Source: CAWAND01 sp963797485
GTDB lineage: Bacteria > Chloroflexota > Anaerolineae > Anaerolineales > E44-bin32
Direction of reading: 5' to 3'
Length of the DNA stretch: 64,000 nt
Assembly (NCBI GenBank): GCA_963797485.1
Contig: CAWCPF010000003.1
Location: 1,178,001 to 1,242,000 of the forward strand
Part shown: positions 26,015 to 34,691 of the stretch, in pieces
How positions within the stretch are numbered: the stretch's first letter is position 1
How the letters are laid out: each line of letters begins with the position of its first letter
Translations under genes and position numbers: made by a program
The notes under the pieces: generated by a model
Told to the model about the DNA's origin: nothing
Seen by the model: the letters and a program-made list of their open reading frames with translations, nothing else
Databases searched by the model: none

Positions 26015-26386
26015 ATGCTAAAGCCAACCGGCGGTTGGGGCTATCACAGTGACACAGAGATCCTGTTCCCGATGCGCGTCGCTCCCGTGCTTGAGTCCCT
26101 GCGCGGGGACGTGTGGCGGCGCGTGGTGGACCGGGCCTCTCGGGCGGTTGAGGGGTCGGTGGACCAACTGGCGTTCAGCCTGTTGATGATCCGCCTGGAT
26201 GGCTGCCTGACGTGCCATACCGATTGTTACCGGGCGATGCGTGGATGCAGCCTGTGCGCTACCCTGGCCGTGCGCCGATTTCGGGGCACCGATGACGAGC
26301 TGGCAGCAATGTATGAGGCCGCCCGGATCGAAATCGGGGACTATCTCGAATACGATCGGCACGAATCTTCCACAGTGGCAGGCTGA
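26015..26386 (+). CDS. Uncharacterised Cys-rich protein between nuoI and mrp
   Basis: A 123-residue soluble protein. The C-terminal half has a compact cysteine cluster, GCLTCHTDCYRAMRGCSLCA (about residues 67-86): five Cys plus His and Asp in 20 residues, suited to bind an Fe-S cluster or zinc. The N-terminal half (YHSDTEILFPMRVAPVLESL, then RGDVWRRVVDRA) is helical. I do not recognise a named family. It lies 78 bases after nuoI and nine bases before mrp, so it is probably co-transcribed with Complex I and Fe-S genes. An Fe-S-related role is inference. Confidence 0.7.
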   Translation: MLKPTGGWGYHSDTEILFPMRVAPVLESLRGDVWRRVVDRASRAVEGSVDQLAFSLLMIRLDGCLTCHTDCYRAMRGCSLCATLAVRRFRGTDDELAAMYEAARIEIGDYLEYDRHESSTVAG

Positions 26387-26395
26387 CGATTGACC

Positions 26396-27478
26396 ATGGC
26401 CGAAGCCGATCAACTGCGCCAATCTATCCTGGCTGCCCTTGAGACTGTCCAAGATCCTGTGCTCAAGCAGGATCTTGTCCGCTTGGGAGCGATCCGGAAT
26501 ATCACCTATGAAGGATCGCGCGTGGCCTTCGATCTTGTGCTCTGCACCCCGGCTCACCCGGCGCGGGCCGAGATTGAAGCGCGCGCCCGCGAGGCGGTAT
26601 CCCAACTCGATGGCATCGAAGCGGTGGAGATTCGCGTCGGCGCCGAGGTGCCACCTGACGGGAGGAATTGGAGCCTGGCCGACAAACTCATCAAGAATGC
26701 CGTGGCCATTGCCTCGGGCAAGGGCGGTGTGGGCAAATCAACGGTGGCGGTCAATGTGGCGGTTGCCTTGGCCCAGGCGGGGGCCCGAGTTGGATTGCTC
26801 GATGCCGATGTATACGGCCCCAATGTCCCGACCATGCTGGGTGTCGAACGTATGCCCAACCCAACCTCCAACAAAATGCTTCCCGCCGAAGCATTTGGCG
26901 TGCGCATCGTCTCGATAGGTTTTCTGGTCGAACCGGGTCAGCCCCTCATCTGGCGGGGGCCGATGCTGCACTCCGCCATCCGCCAGTTCATCGGGGACGT
27001 CGAGTGGGGCGAGCTTGACTACTTGATCATCGACCTCCCGCCCGGAACGGGAGATGCGCCCCTCAGCCTGGCCCAGTCCATGCCCCTTTCGGGCGCCGTC
27101 GTGGTGACCATGCCGCAGAAGGTTTCACTGGAAGACGCTCGCCGGGGCCTGGAGATGTTCCGAACCATGGACGTACCAATCCTGGGTGTGGTCGAAAACA
27201 TGAGCTATCTGGAGCTTCCCGACGGTTCCCAGATGGACGTCTTCGGGCAGGGAGGGGGACGTCTGCTGGCAGAGCAGAGCGGGACGCGCTTCATCGGGGC
27301 TGTGCCTCTGGCCCCCAGCGTCCGCCAGGCCGGGGATAGCGGTGTGCCAGTCGTCATCTCGCAGCCAGATTCGCCCGTGGGCCGGGCATTGAGAGCCATC
27401 GCCGAGGATGTCTCGGCTCAGGTCGGCTTGCTGGCCCTGCAGGGCGGACATGTCATCCCCCTGGAAATCCTGGATTAG
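26396..27478 (+). CDS. mrp: Mrp/NBP35-type Fe-S carrier ATPase
   Basis: A 360-residue P-loop ATPase that scaffolds or delivers Fe-S clusters. An N-terminal DUF59/MIP18-like domain (residues 5-85) is followed by the deviant Walker A ASGKGGVGKST near residue 105. Then come VGLLDADVYGPNVPTMLG and the family signature DYLIIDLPPGTGDAPLSLAQ near 205. The usual C-terminal CxxC of NBP35 is not evident, as in some bacterial Mrp proteins. ATG 26396 is used; TTG 26390 is an alternative. It probably matures the Fe-S proteins encoded just upstream. Confidence 0.9.
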   Translation: MAEADQLRQSILAALETVQDPVLKQDLVRLGAIRNITYEGSRVAFDLVLCTPAHPARAEIEARAREAVSQLDGIEAVEIRVGAEVPPDGRNWSLADKLIKNAVAIASGKGGVGKSTVAVNVAVALAQAGARVGLLDADVYGPNVPTMLGVERMPNPTSNKMLPAEAFGVRIVSIGFLVEPGQPLIWRGPMLHSAIRQFIGDVEWGELDYLIIDLPPGTGDAPLSLAQSMPLSGAVVVTMPQKVSLEDARRGLEMFRTMDVPILGVVENMSYLELPDGSQMDVFGQGGGRLLAEQSGTRFIGAVPLAPSVRQAGDSGVPVVISQPDSPVGRALRAIAEDVSAQVGLLALQGGHVIPLEILD

Positions 27479-27570
27479 TTGCCCCCCGTTCGGGTGAGCC
27501 GCAAACGGGCATTCTCAGGGCGATGCTTGGTCATGGCCCTTCCCCAGTCACCGTCACAATGGTTGAGTTT

Positions 27571-27599
27571 TGCCCAGCTTGGGCGAACGGGGTATGATT
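27571..27599 (+). promoter_or_regulatory. Promoter of the RicT/PSP1-like gene
   Basis: TTGCCC (27571-27576), 17-base spacer, TATGAT (27594-27599); the ATG follows at 27643. Confidence 0.55.
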
Positions 27600-27642
27600 C
27601 TGCCCGAGGCACTTGGCCAAAATCACCCTGGATGAGGTATTG

Positions 27643-28560
27643 ATGACAGAACAAACACAGACATCGCCCGTGGCGGGCGTTCGATTTCAGAAGCTCGGGA
27701 AGCTCTACCATTTCGACGCCTCCAGCGTGCCCGATCTCAGGCTCGGGGACCAGGTCATCGTGTCCACGAGCCGCGGGCGTGAGATGGCGGAGGTGGTGGC
27801 GCTTCAAGTCACCCCGCCCAACGGCCAACGCGAGGGCGTCAAGCCGATTGAACGGCTGGCGACACCCCAAGAACTGGCGGTGCGAAATCAATGGAAGCGC
27901 AAAGAGCTCGAGGTCATGATTGAGTGCCGCGCCAAGGCGGCTGAAACCGGCCTGCAGGGGGTCAAGATTGCCAAGGCCGAGTATTCGTATGACGGGACGC
28001 GTTTGGCCTTCTTGTACTCGACGGACGGTGACGAAAAGGTCAATCTTAATGAACTCCGTCGGGCCATGCAGCGCCAGTATCGAGGCGTGAAGATCGAGTT
28101 CCGTTCGATCGGTCCGCGCGACGTGGCCAAGATCATCGGCGGCATGGGGGCCTGCGGGCTGGAAGAGCGCTGCTGCTCCAAGTTCCTCACCGAGTTCTCG
28201 CCCATCTCGATCAAGATGGCTAAGGCCCAGGGCATCTCACTCAACCCTAACGAGATCACAGGCATGTGCGGCCGGCTGAGATGCTGTCTGGTCTACGAAT
28301 ACGAACAGTACGTTGAGGCGCGCAAGTCGCTTCCCAAGGTCAAGAAGAGGGTCGTCACGCCCATGGGCGAGGGCAAAGTCGTGGATGTGCTTCCCCTCAA
28401 ACAGGCTGTCGTGGTGCGCTTCGAGGATGGCAAACGCGCCGAGTTCCTCAAGCATGAGGTCGAGCCCTACGATGAATTGAAGGCTCTTGAAGAGAAAGCC
28501 AATGGTCCCTGCGACAAACACGAGAACGGTGAGTGCGACTGCGGGAAGGACAAGGAGTGA
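27643..28560 (+). CDS. PSP1-domain protein (RicT/YaaT-like)
   Basis: A 305-residue cytoplasmic protein of the PSP1 family. The signature block GACGLEERCCSKFLTEFSPI and GMCGRLRCCLVYEYEQY carry the conserved cysteines that in Bacillus RicAFT bind Fe-S clusters. Other typical parts are VIVSTSRGREMAEV and KIAKAEYSYDGTRLAFLY. The tail adds a further Cys set (CDKHENGECDCG). In Bacillus RicT affects RNase Y processing and development; the role here is unproven. GTG of the next gene overlaps its stop (GTGA), showing an operon with the PIG-L gene. Confidence 0.88.
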   Translation: MTEQTQTSPVAGVRFQKLGKLYHFDASSVPDLRLGDQVIVSTSRGREMAEVVALQVTPPNGQREGVKPIERLATPQELAVRNQWKRKELEVMIECRAKAAETGLQGVKIAKAEYSYDGTRLAFLYSTDGDEKVNLNELRRAMQRQYRGVKIEFRSIGPRDVAKIIGGMGACGLEERCCSKFLTEFSPISIKMAKAQGISLNPNEITGMCGRLRCCLVYEYEQYVEARKSLPKVKKRVVTPMGEGKVVDVLPLKQAVVVRFEDGKRAEFLKHEVEPYDELKALEEKANGPCDKHENGECDCGKDKE

Positions 28561-29294
28561 GTCCCGCCAACCCCGAGGCGTTGGAGCCGGGTCATGAAGA
28601 GCCTCGGACAATCCTAGTAGTGATGGCACACCCCGACGACCCTGAATTCTTCTGCGGGGGAAGCATCGCCGCCTGGGTCCACCAGGGCCACAGCGTGGTC
28701 TATGGCCTGCTGACCCGGGGCGACAAAGGGTCGGATGATCCAGGCGTTAACCCTAAGTCACTGGCCGAGAAGCGTGTGGCTGAGCAGCGGGCCGCCGCCG
28801 CCGTTCTGGGTGTCGAGGAAGTGCGCTTTCTTGATTACCGGGACGGCGAGTTGGCGGTTTCCTACGAGCTCAAGCGAGACGTCGTCAGGATGGTCCGCCA
28901 GGTCCGTCCGCAGCGCGTGGTTACCTGCGATCCCAGCGTGTACTACGCCAGCTTCATCAACCACTCGGACCACCGCGTCGCCGGAGAGGTCGCCCTGGAT
29001 GCCGTTTGGCCCGGGACGCGGTCTCCTTTGTATTACCCGGAACTCCTGGCCGACGAGGGCCTGGCGCCGCACAAGGTGCCCGAGGTGTACATCGCCGGTT
29101 CTCCGAATTCGAACCTTGCTATCGATGTCACGGCCACGTTCGAGATCAAGGTGCGCGCCGTCAGCCAGCACAAGAGCCAGATCGAGGACCCGGCCGAGCT
29201 GGAAGATCGCCTGCGGACTCGTATGCTCGATCCGACCAGTCCACCGGATGCGCCTCGATATGTCGAGCGTTTCAAAACCATCCAGCTTCGATAG
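28557..29294 (+). CDS. PIG-L/LmbE family zinc deacetylase
   Basis: A 245-residue hydrolase of the GlcNAc-PI / mycothiol / bacillithiol deacetylase superfamily. Zinc ligands and catalytic Asp are in AHPDDPEFFCGG (near residue 25) and the second His in NHSDHRVAGE (near 138). GDKGSDDP and the start of the substrate loop are also present. I chose GTG 28557, which overlaps the previous stop by four bases. The substrate cannot be named; a sugar N-deacetylation in thiol or glycan metabolism is typical. Confidence 0.88.
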   Translation: MSPANPEALEPGHEEPRTILVVMAHPDDPEFFCGGSIAAWVHQGHSVVYGLLTRGDKGSDDPGVNPKSLAEKRVAEQRAAAAVLGVEEVRFLDYRDGELAVSYELKRDVVRMVRQVRPQRVVTCDPSVYYASFINHSDHRVAGEVALDAVWPGTRSPLYYPELLADEGLAPHKVPEVYIAGSPNSNLAIDVTATFEIKVRAVSQHKSQIEDPAELEDRLRTRMLDPTSPPDAPRYVERFKTIQLR

Positions 29295-29406
29295 GTAGAG
29301 CGTCGTCTGGGGTGGGGGGCCGGCGTGTTTGGGGGTCACGCGCTTGCGTTACATCCTCCAAGCCTGCCGGCGGTGACCAGGCGAGCGTGGTTAATGGGGT
29401 CCTGAA

Positions 29407-30075
29407 TTGGCCAGTCCGCAAGAGATCTTCCATCGCGACACGGCCTCGGGTTGGATCGTCGCCAGCCGCGACATCCCGCGTCTGGGTGGAGCCTACGCGC
29501 ACCTGGCGGAGAGGCTGCTGGGGAAAATGGACCTGTCGCGCCCCAGCGTGTGTCTGGCAGCCGAAGACGTGTTGACGCCGGAGCTGGAAGGCTTCCTCGA
29601 AGATCTGGAAACCCTATTCGATGTGCCAGTGGGGCTGTGGCGGCTCGAAGAAGAGGCCCCGGTGGAGTTGGCCGGGGCGGGCCTGGTGATTCTGGTGGGG
29701 GGAGCCCTTGAAGATTGGACCAACGGGCTCGAAAGCACGCAGCTCGGCGAACTGGTGCTGCAGGCTTTGAATCAGGGGGGCGTCATCCTGGCGGTCGGGT
29801 TGGCGGCCGCCGCCATGGGGACCTGGGCCTTCTCCACCGAAAACGGCGAGCTGGTCTCGGGCTTGGCCTGGCTGCCTGGGGCATTGATTTTGACGGAAAC
29901 GCTCGTGGACGAAGAAATGGAGCTTGTCAAGGCTCTGCTCGAGCGCCAACCCAAGGCGTATGCTCTGGGTCTGGGAGCGTCGTCCATGATAGCTTTCGGG
30001 CCGGCAGGCGAGGTCGAGGTCTGGGGAGATGAACAGCCGCGCTTGATCCTGGGCGCGGGTTGGAGCGGCGCGTGA
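29407..30075 (+). CDS. Peptidase S51/class I glutamine-amidotransferase-like protein, catalytic Ser missing
   Basis: A 222-residue soluble protein starting at TTG 29407. The layout resembles cyanophycinase/peptidase S51: a Rossmann-like first half, then AGLVILVGGALEDWTNGL, then the nucleophile-elbow position (GGVILAVGLAAAAMGTWAF) and GELVSGLAWLPGALILTETL. Where S51 enzymes have G-x-S-A-G at the elbow, this protein has VGLAAAA, so it is probably not an active peptidase. The assignment rests on pattern only. Its stop overlaps the start of the BtuF-like gene, implying an operon. Confidence 0.5.
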   Translation: MASPQEIFHRDTASGWIVASRDIPRLGGAYAHLAERLLGKMDLSRPSVCLAAEDVLTPELEGFLEDLETLFDVPVGLWRLEEEAPVELAGAGLVILVGGALEDWTNGLESTQLGELVLQALNQGGVILAVGLAAAAMGTWAFSTENGELVSGLAWLPGALILTETLVDEEMELVKALLERQPKAYALGLGASSMIAFGPAGEVEVWGDEQPRLILGAGWSGA

Positions 30076-31005
30076 CGTCTGGCAACGGGCATGTCGAGCT
30101 CTTGAGCTTCGAGAGGGCGCCGGCTCGAGTTGTGAGCCTGGTGCCCTCGATGACCGACAGCCTGTACGAACTGGGGCTGGGAGACCGCCTGGTTGGGGTG
30201 ACCGATTATTGCCAACCGCCGGCGGCGGCCAGCCAGGGCCTGGGTCGGGTAGGCGGGACCCGGGCGCCCGATGTCCACACCGTGGTTAGCCTGAAACCCG
30301 ATCTGGTCCTTGCGAACCAGGAGGAAAACAGCCGCCCCACGATCGAAAGAACTCGAAGCCGAGGGCCTCAAAGTATGGACGACGTTTCCGCGTTCGGTCG
30401 ACAGCGCCCTGCAGGTTCTGTGGGCGCTGCTGGGGATCTTTCGCGCCCCGGAGGCGGCACCCAAAGTGGCGACCCTGGAGATGACGCTTGCCTGGACCCG
30501 GCGGGCTTCCGAGGCCGCGCGGCCCAGCCCGTATTTCTGCCCCATCTGGCGCGCCGAGTTGAAGGCCCTGGGTCCATGGTGGATGACATTCAATGATGAT
30601 ACCTATGCTGGGGATCTGCTTCGCATCTGCGGCGGCCGTAACGTGTTTTCGGAACGCCTTCGGCGCTACCCGCTGGCCGCCGATCTGGGCCACGCACAGC
30701 CGCAACCGCCGGGCGACAATGACACCCGCTACCCGAGGGTGACGGTGAACGAAATCATAGAAGCACAGCCGGAGCTCATTCTCCTGCCCGACGAGCCGTT
30801 TGCGTTTGGCTCGGATGATGTGTCCGCCATTCGGGAGGCTTTCGCCGAAACACCGGCCGTTCGGGCCGGCCGCGTCCACAGGCTCGATGGCCGGCTGGTG
30901 ACCTGGCACGGGACCCGGCTGGCCAGTGCGCTGGCCGAGCTCCCGGGGCTGATCCAAACCTCCGAGACCTGGCCCGATCAGAGCCGTCCCCAGGGCGAAG
31001 CCTGA
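30072..31005 (+). CDS. BtuF-like helical-backbone metal/cobalamin-binding protein; split by a frameshift
   Basis: Resembles class III periplasmic binding proteins (BtuF/FhuD): RVVSLVPSMTDSLYELGLGD, RVGGTRAPDVHTVVSLKPDLVLANQEE, VTVNEIIEAQPELILLPDEP and ETPAVRAGRVHRLDG. The frame breaks at GAACTC 30349-30354; removing one base gives ...TIERLEAEGLKVWTTFPRS and a 310-residue protein. GTG 30072 overlaps the previous stop. There is no signal peptide or lipobox, and no BtuC/D genes are near, so it may act in the cytoplasm; such forms exist in several phyla. The ligand is not determinable. Confidence 0.75.
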
Positions 31006-31032
31006 GCGCAGGGCGACCCAGGCGGGAGTGCG

Positions 31033-31061
31033 TTGACAGTCCCCAAGCCAACGCCTAGAAT
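31033..31061 (+). promoter_or_regulatory. selD promoter, leaderless geometry
   Basis: TTGACA (31033-31038), exactly 17 bases, TAGAAT (31056-31061). The GTG start at 31069 is seven bases after the -10, so transcription would begin at or one base before the start codon. The same distance is seen at ruvB. Confidence 0.7.
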
Positions 31062-31068
31062 CCTCGAC

Positions 31069-32245
31069 GTGAAAGAATTGAACCAGGCGCGCGGCAGGGG
31101 CGACCCCGCCGATATCCGCGCCACCTCCGGCCGCCAGGTCCGCCTGACGTCGCTGTCATCCTGCGCAGGTTGAGCGTCTAAGCTCAACGCGGAGACGCTG
31201 GCGCAGGTTCTGCGCCCCCTGCAGACGCTCTTCGATCCTCAGGCGTTCCCGGCCCTGATGGTTGGACTTGGCGCGCCGGATGACGCCGCCGTGTGGCGCC
31301 TGGACGACGACCGGGCGCTGGTGGTCACGGTCGATTTCTTCACGCCCGTCGTGGATGACCCCTATGACTATGGCGCCGTGGCGGCCGCCAACGCGCTCTC
31401 CGATGTGTACGCCATGGGCGCCACTCCCATCCTGGCGCTCAACGTCGCCTGCCTGCCGCCGAACCTGCCTGAAGACGTCATATCCGAGATCATCCGCGGG
31501 GCAGCCGAAAAGGTGCTCGAGGCCGGGGCGGTCGTCGCCGGCGGTCATAGCATTCAGGATAAAGAGCCGAAGGTTGGACTGGTGGCCGTCGGTCTGGCGC
31601 ACCCGGATCGGCTGTTGACCAAGGCGGGGGCCAAGCCCGGCGACAACCTGATCCTGACCAAGCCGATTGGGAGCGGCGTGACGGCCACGGCGCTCAAATC
31701 GGACCAGGCCGATCCGGCGCACGTGCGCCAGATGACGGATTGGATGAAGACCCTCAACCGCCGCGCGGCGGAGGTGTCCGTCTTGCTCGGGGCCCGGGGG
31801 GCCACCGACGTGACCGGCTTCAGCCTGCTTGGCCATGGCTCGGAAATGGCGGACGCCTCCCGCGTCCGGCTCCATCTCTACGCCGGCTCCGTGCCTGCTC
31901 TGGTTGGTGCCCGGTCGTATGCCGAACGGCATTTGGTCCCCGGGGGAACGTACGACAACCGGCTGCATTTCGGCCCCAAGATCACATTCGAGGATACGAT
32001 CGACGAAGTGACCCAGAACTCTGCTTTTCGATGCCCAGACGTCGGGAGGCTTGCTGATTGCCTTGAACGACGACCAGCTTCGAGGCTTCCAGGCGGAGAG
32101 CCAGGAGGGCCATCTGACCGGCTGGGTGGTCGGCAGAGTCGAGCCGGGCGCGGGGATCATGGTCTCGAGTGGAAACGTCCCGGGTGCCCCATCACCGGCT
32201 GTTGAAGACCGCTGGACCGGGAGTTATGTGACCTTGACCGACTGA
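31069..32245 (+). CDS. selD: Selenide, water dikinase with UGA-encoded selenocysteine; one frameshift
   Basis: Makes selenophosphate from selenide and ATP, the selenium donor for selenocysteine and selenouridine. Codon 35 is TGA (31171-31173), inside RLTSLSSCAG-U-ASK. This is exactly the catalytic Cys/Sec position of SelD (E. coli GAGCGCK), with the essential Lys three residues on. Open frame flanks both sides. Later SelD marks are DDAAVW, TVDFFTPVVDDPYDYG, GGHSIQDKEP and TDVTGFSLLGHGSEM. A second break at GAACTC 32016-32021 is repaired to TLLFDAQTSGGLLIAL by removing one base. The product is about 391 residues. GTG 31069 is chosen from the promoter spacing. Confidence 0.9.
31171..31199 (+). 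promoter_or_regulatory. Candidate bacterial SECIS element in selD
   Basis: AGCGTCT (31173-31179, starting with the A of the TGA) pairs perfectly with AGACGCT (31193-31199). This makes a 7-bp stem with a 13-base loop immediately 3' of the UGA, where SelB-dependent bacterial SECIS hairpins lie. The loop could form a further 2-bp closure. Confidence 0.65.
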
Positions 32246-32332
32246 AGCCGGAGCAGCCCATGCGGTTCGTTTGAGCTTGTCAATTCAGTCCCGGATTGAA
32301 CCCCGGTGACACAACCAGGAGGCAGCAGATCG

Positions 32333-33257
32333 ATGTCTAAAGTGACCATTGTCGGGGCCGGTCAGACGGGCGCCACCACCGCTCACTGGCTGGCGGAACG
32401 CGAGCTGGCCGATCTGGTATTGGTCGACATCGTCGAGGGCATGCCGCAGGGCAAGGCGCTTGACCTGACCGAAGCGATGCCGGTCATCGGCTCGGACGTG
32501 TCCGTGGTGGGCAGCAATGACTATGCGGACACGGCCGGGTCGGATATTGTGGTCATCACGGCCGGCCTGCCGCGCAAGCCGGGCATGAGCCGCGACGATC
32601 TGCTCGCCATGAACAGCGAGATTGTGCGCGCCGCCGTCGACGGCGCACTGAAATACTCCCCCGACGCCATCCTGATTGTGCTGACCAATCCCCTGGATGC
32701 CATGGCCTACTTGGCGATGAAGGCCGGAGACCTGCCGCGAGAGCGCGTCATCGGCCAGGCGGGGATCCTGGAACTCGGCGCGCATGCGCGCCTTCGTCGC
32801 CATGGAAGCCGGGGTCAGCGTCCAGAACGTGCACTGCTACGTGTTGGGCGGCCACGGGGATGACATGGTCCCGCTGACACGCCATTCCAACGTCGCCGGC
32901 GTTCCGCTGGCGGACTTCTTCAAGCCGGCCACCCTCGACGCCATCGTCGAGCGCACCCGCAAGGGCGGGGGGGAAATCGTCGGCTTGCTCAAGACCGGCA
33001 GCGCGTTTTATGCGCCTTCGGCGGCCCTGGCTCAGATGGTCGACGCCATCCTGCGCGACCGCCATCTGATCGTGCCGGCATCGGTGCTCCTGGACGGCGA
33101 ATATGGCCAGAAGGGGATCTTCTTCGGGGTGCCGGCCCAGCTTGGGCGCAGCGGCCTGGAAAAAGTCATCGAGTACGATCTGGATGACTCCGAACGGACA
33201 GCCCTCGAAGCCTCGGCCGGGCGCGTGCACGAGATCACCCAGGCTCTGGGGCTCTAA
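32333..33257 (+). CDS. mdh: Malate dehydrogenase (LDH-like type); split by a frameshift
   Basis: Interconverts malate and oxaloacetate with NAD(H). N-terminal Rossmann motif VTIVGAGQTGATTAHWLAE with the Asp of VLVDIVEGMPQGKALDL favouring NAD. The catalytic loop ITAGLPRKPGMSRDDLL and VLTNPLDAMAYLA point to the malate-specific LDH-like class, and the active-site His is in VLGGHGDDMVPL. The break at GAACTC 32771-32776 becomes GACTC on removing one base, restoring the invariant ILDSARMRAF. The product is 307 residues. ATG 32333 follows AGGAGG. An exact Rex-like palindrome lies 10 bases past the stop. Confidence 0.93.
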
Positions 33258-33267
33258 CCCGACCATC

Positions 33268-33285
33268 TTGTGAAGGATTTCACAA
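33268..33285. promoter_or_regulatory. Rex-like palindrome downstream of mdh
   Basis: Exact TTGTGAA-GGAT-TTCACAA. It sits 10 bases after the mdh stop and about 210 bases from the end of the converging LysM gene, so it has no start codon to control. The sequence match is strong; the function is unclear. Confidence 0.4.
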
Positions 33286-33446
33286 ACCGAATGGGGCGGT
33301 CTCGAGAGGGCGCCGAGGTGGGTCAGGCCGCGGCCACTGGCTGGCAAGCCACGCGCCGGCGGTCGTCGCCCGCATGGATCCAAGCCCTGCGGCGACTCTG
33401 CGCCCGCCATCAATCTGGAGTAGGGGATTGAGATGAAAGGAGAGGG

Positions 33447-33480
33447 GGCGGCCCCTTGTGAGGCCGCCTGTCTTGTGTTG
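33447..33480 (+). terminator. Candidate terminator downstream of mdh
   Basis: GGCGGCC (33447-33453) pairs with GGCCGCC (33462-33468), with an 8-base loop and a T-rich tail (33469-33480, interrupted by G and C). The region from 33286 to here holds no gene I can support. Confidence 0.55.
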
Positions 33481-33494
33481 TGCGGTCGGACGCC

Positions 33495-34622
33495 TCAGGG
33501 GGTCGGCGTGGCGCCGGTGGCGGCGCCGGACCAGGAGAACACGCGCTTGTCGCTGGCCGCGCCGGCCGATTCGTAAACCGGCTCACCGTTGCTGTTGGAT
33601 CCGGTCTGGCGGACCGTCTCTACCCACCAACGCATGATATGTGGCCTCGACTCGCCTGGCCGGAACGAAGTCGGCACCAGGTACTTTGAATCCTGGACGA
33701 CGTCGACGATGGCCCGCGTGCCGGTCCCGTCGGTCAGGTCGACCACATGGACCTGGTAGAACTCGTTCTCACGCAATTGCCCAACGGAGGCCCACTGCAG
33801 AGTCACGCTGTCTTCGGCCAGGCTGAAGGCCTGTCCGTCCTGGGGGAGGAGCAGGTTGGGGGCAGGATAGGGCGGCGGGAGGGTCGGCGTGGCGGTCGGC
33901 CCGCTGGCGGTCAGGCGGTGGCACAGGGGGATGCTCAGATTTTGACCTTCAAACACCGTGTCGCCGGTGAGGCCGTTCCAGTCGCGGATCTCCTGCATAT
34001 CCACGTTGTAGTTGGAGGCAATCCCAAACAGCGTGTCGTTGGCCTGCACTTCGTAGTCAACCGTGGGGCAGGCCTGGCGTGTGGCCTCCTCGGGCAGGGG
34101 GGTTGGGGAGGGCTGTGGTGACGCCGTCGCGGTGGGCTGGGGCACCAGGACCTTCTGGCCCACCGACAGTGGGCAGCTGATCGGCAGCTGATTGAGCTCG
34201 ATGATGGACTGGATGGAGACGTCATAGAAGGCGGCGATTTGCAGGCAGGTGTCGTTCTGGCCGACCACGTGCGTCAAGGGCGTGGGCGATGGTACAGGTG
34301 TGAAGGTTTGGCTCGGCTGGGGCGACACGCTCGGGGTAGACGTCAGGCTGGCCGTGGGTGTGACCGTGGCTGGCGCCGGGGCGGCGCTGCCCCCCGTCAG
34401 GCGGACGGCCAGAAAGGTCGCGCCGGCTGAAAGCAGTACGAAGACCGCCAGGATGGCGATCGCCAAGGGCAGGGAAAGAGTGATCCCGCTGGAGGCCTGG
34501 CGGCGCATCCGACCGCCCGGCCGGAGTTCCGCTCCACATACCACGCAGCGACTGGCCCCTTGCGCCACTTTAGTGCCGCAGCGCGGGCAGATTTGAGGGG
34601 GGGTCGAGGGCAAATTGGTCAT
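33495..34622 (-). CDS. Membrane-anchored LysM protein with N-terminal zinc ribbon
   Basis: A 375-residue protein. Domain order: zinc ribbon (CPRCGT...CVVCGA, residues 12-30), one membrane helix (about 48-73, LSLPLAIAILAVFVLLSAGA) and a Pro/Thr/Ser linker. Two LysM-type modules follow (HVVGQNDTCLQIAAFYDVSI near 115 and YEVQANDTLFGIASNYNVD near 190). After another Pro-rich linker comes a C-terminal beta-sandwich-like domain (about 245-350) that may bind carbohydrate or protein. The ribbon would be cytoplasmic and the LysM modules outside, binding glycan such as peptidoglycan. A minus TATAAT lies 36 bases upstream of ATG 34622. Confidence 0.78.
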   Translation of the reverse strand: MTNLPSTPPQICPRCGTKVAQGASRCVVCGAELRPGGRMRRQASSGITLSLPLAIAILAVFVLLSAGATFLAVRLTGGSAAPAPATVTPTASLTSTPSVSPQPSQTFTPVPSPTPLTHVVGQNDTCLQIAAFYDVSIQSIIELNQLPISCPLSVGQKVLVPQPTATASPQPSPTPLPEEATRQACPTVDYEVQANDTLFGIASNYNVDMQEIRDWNGLTGDTVFEGQNLSIPLCHRLTASGPTATPTLPPPYPAPNLLLPQDGQAFSLAEDSVTLQWASVGQLRENEFYQVHVVDLTDGTGTRAIVDVVQDSKYLVPTSFRPGESRPHIMRWWVETVRQTGSNSNGEPVYESAGAASDKRVFSWSGAATGATPTP

Positions 34623-34691
34623 AGGGTGTGGGGTCCGCCAGAGCGAAGGTGGCCATTATACCAGCCGGCACCGCCAGCCAGGCTCATGGGT

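Noticed and set aside
31258..31260. Start of selD at the first ATG after the TGA
   Set aside because: It would delete the catalytic Cys/Sec and Lys region; a good promoter and SelD-like sequence lie upstream of the TGA.
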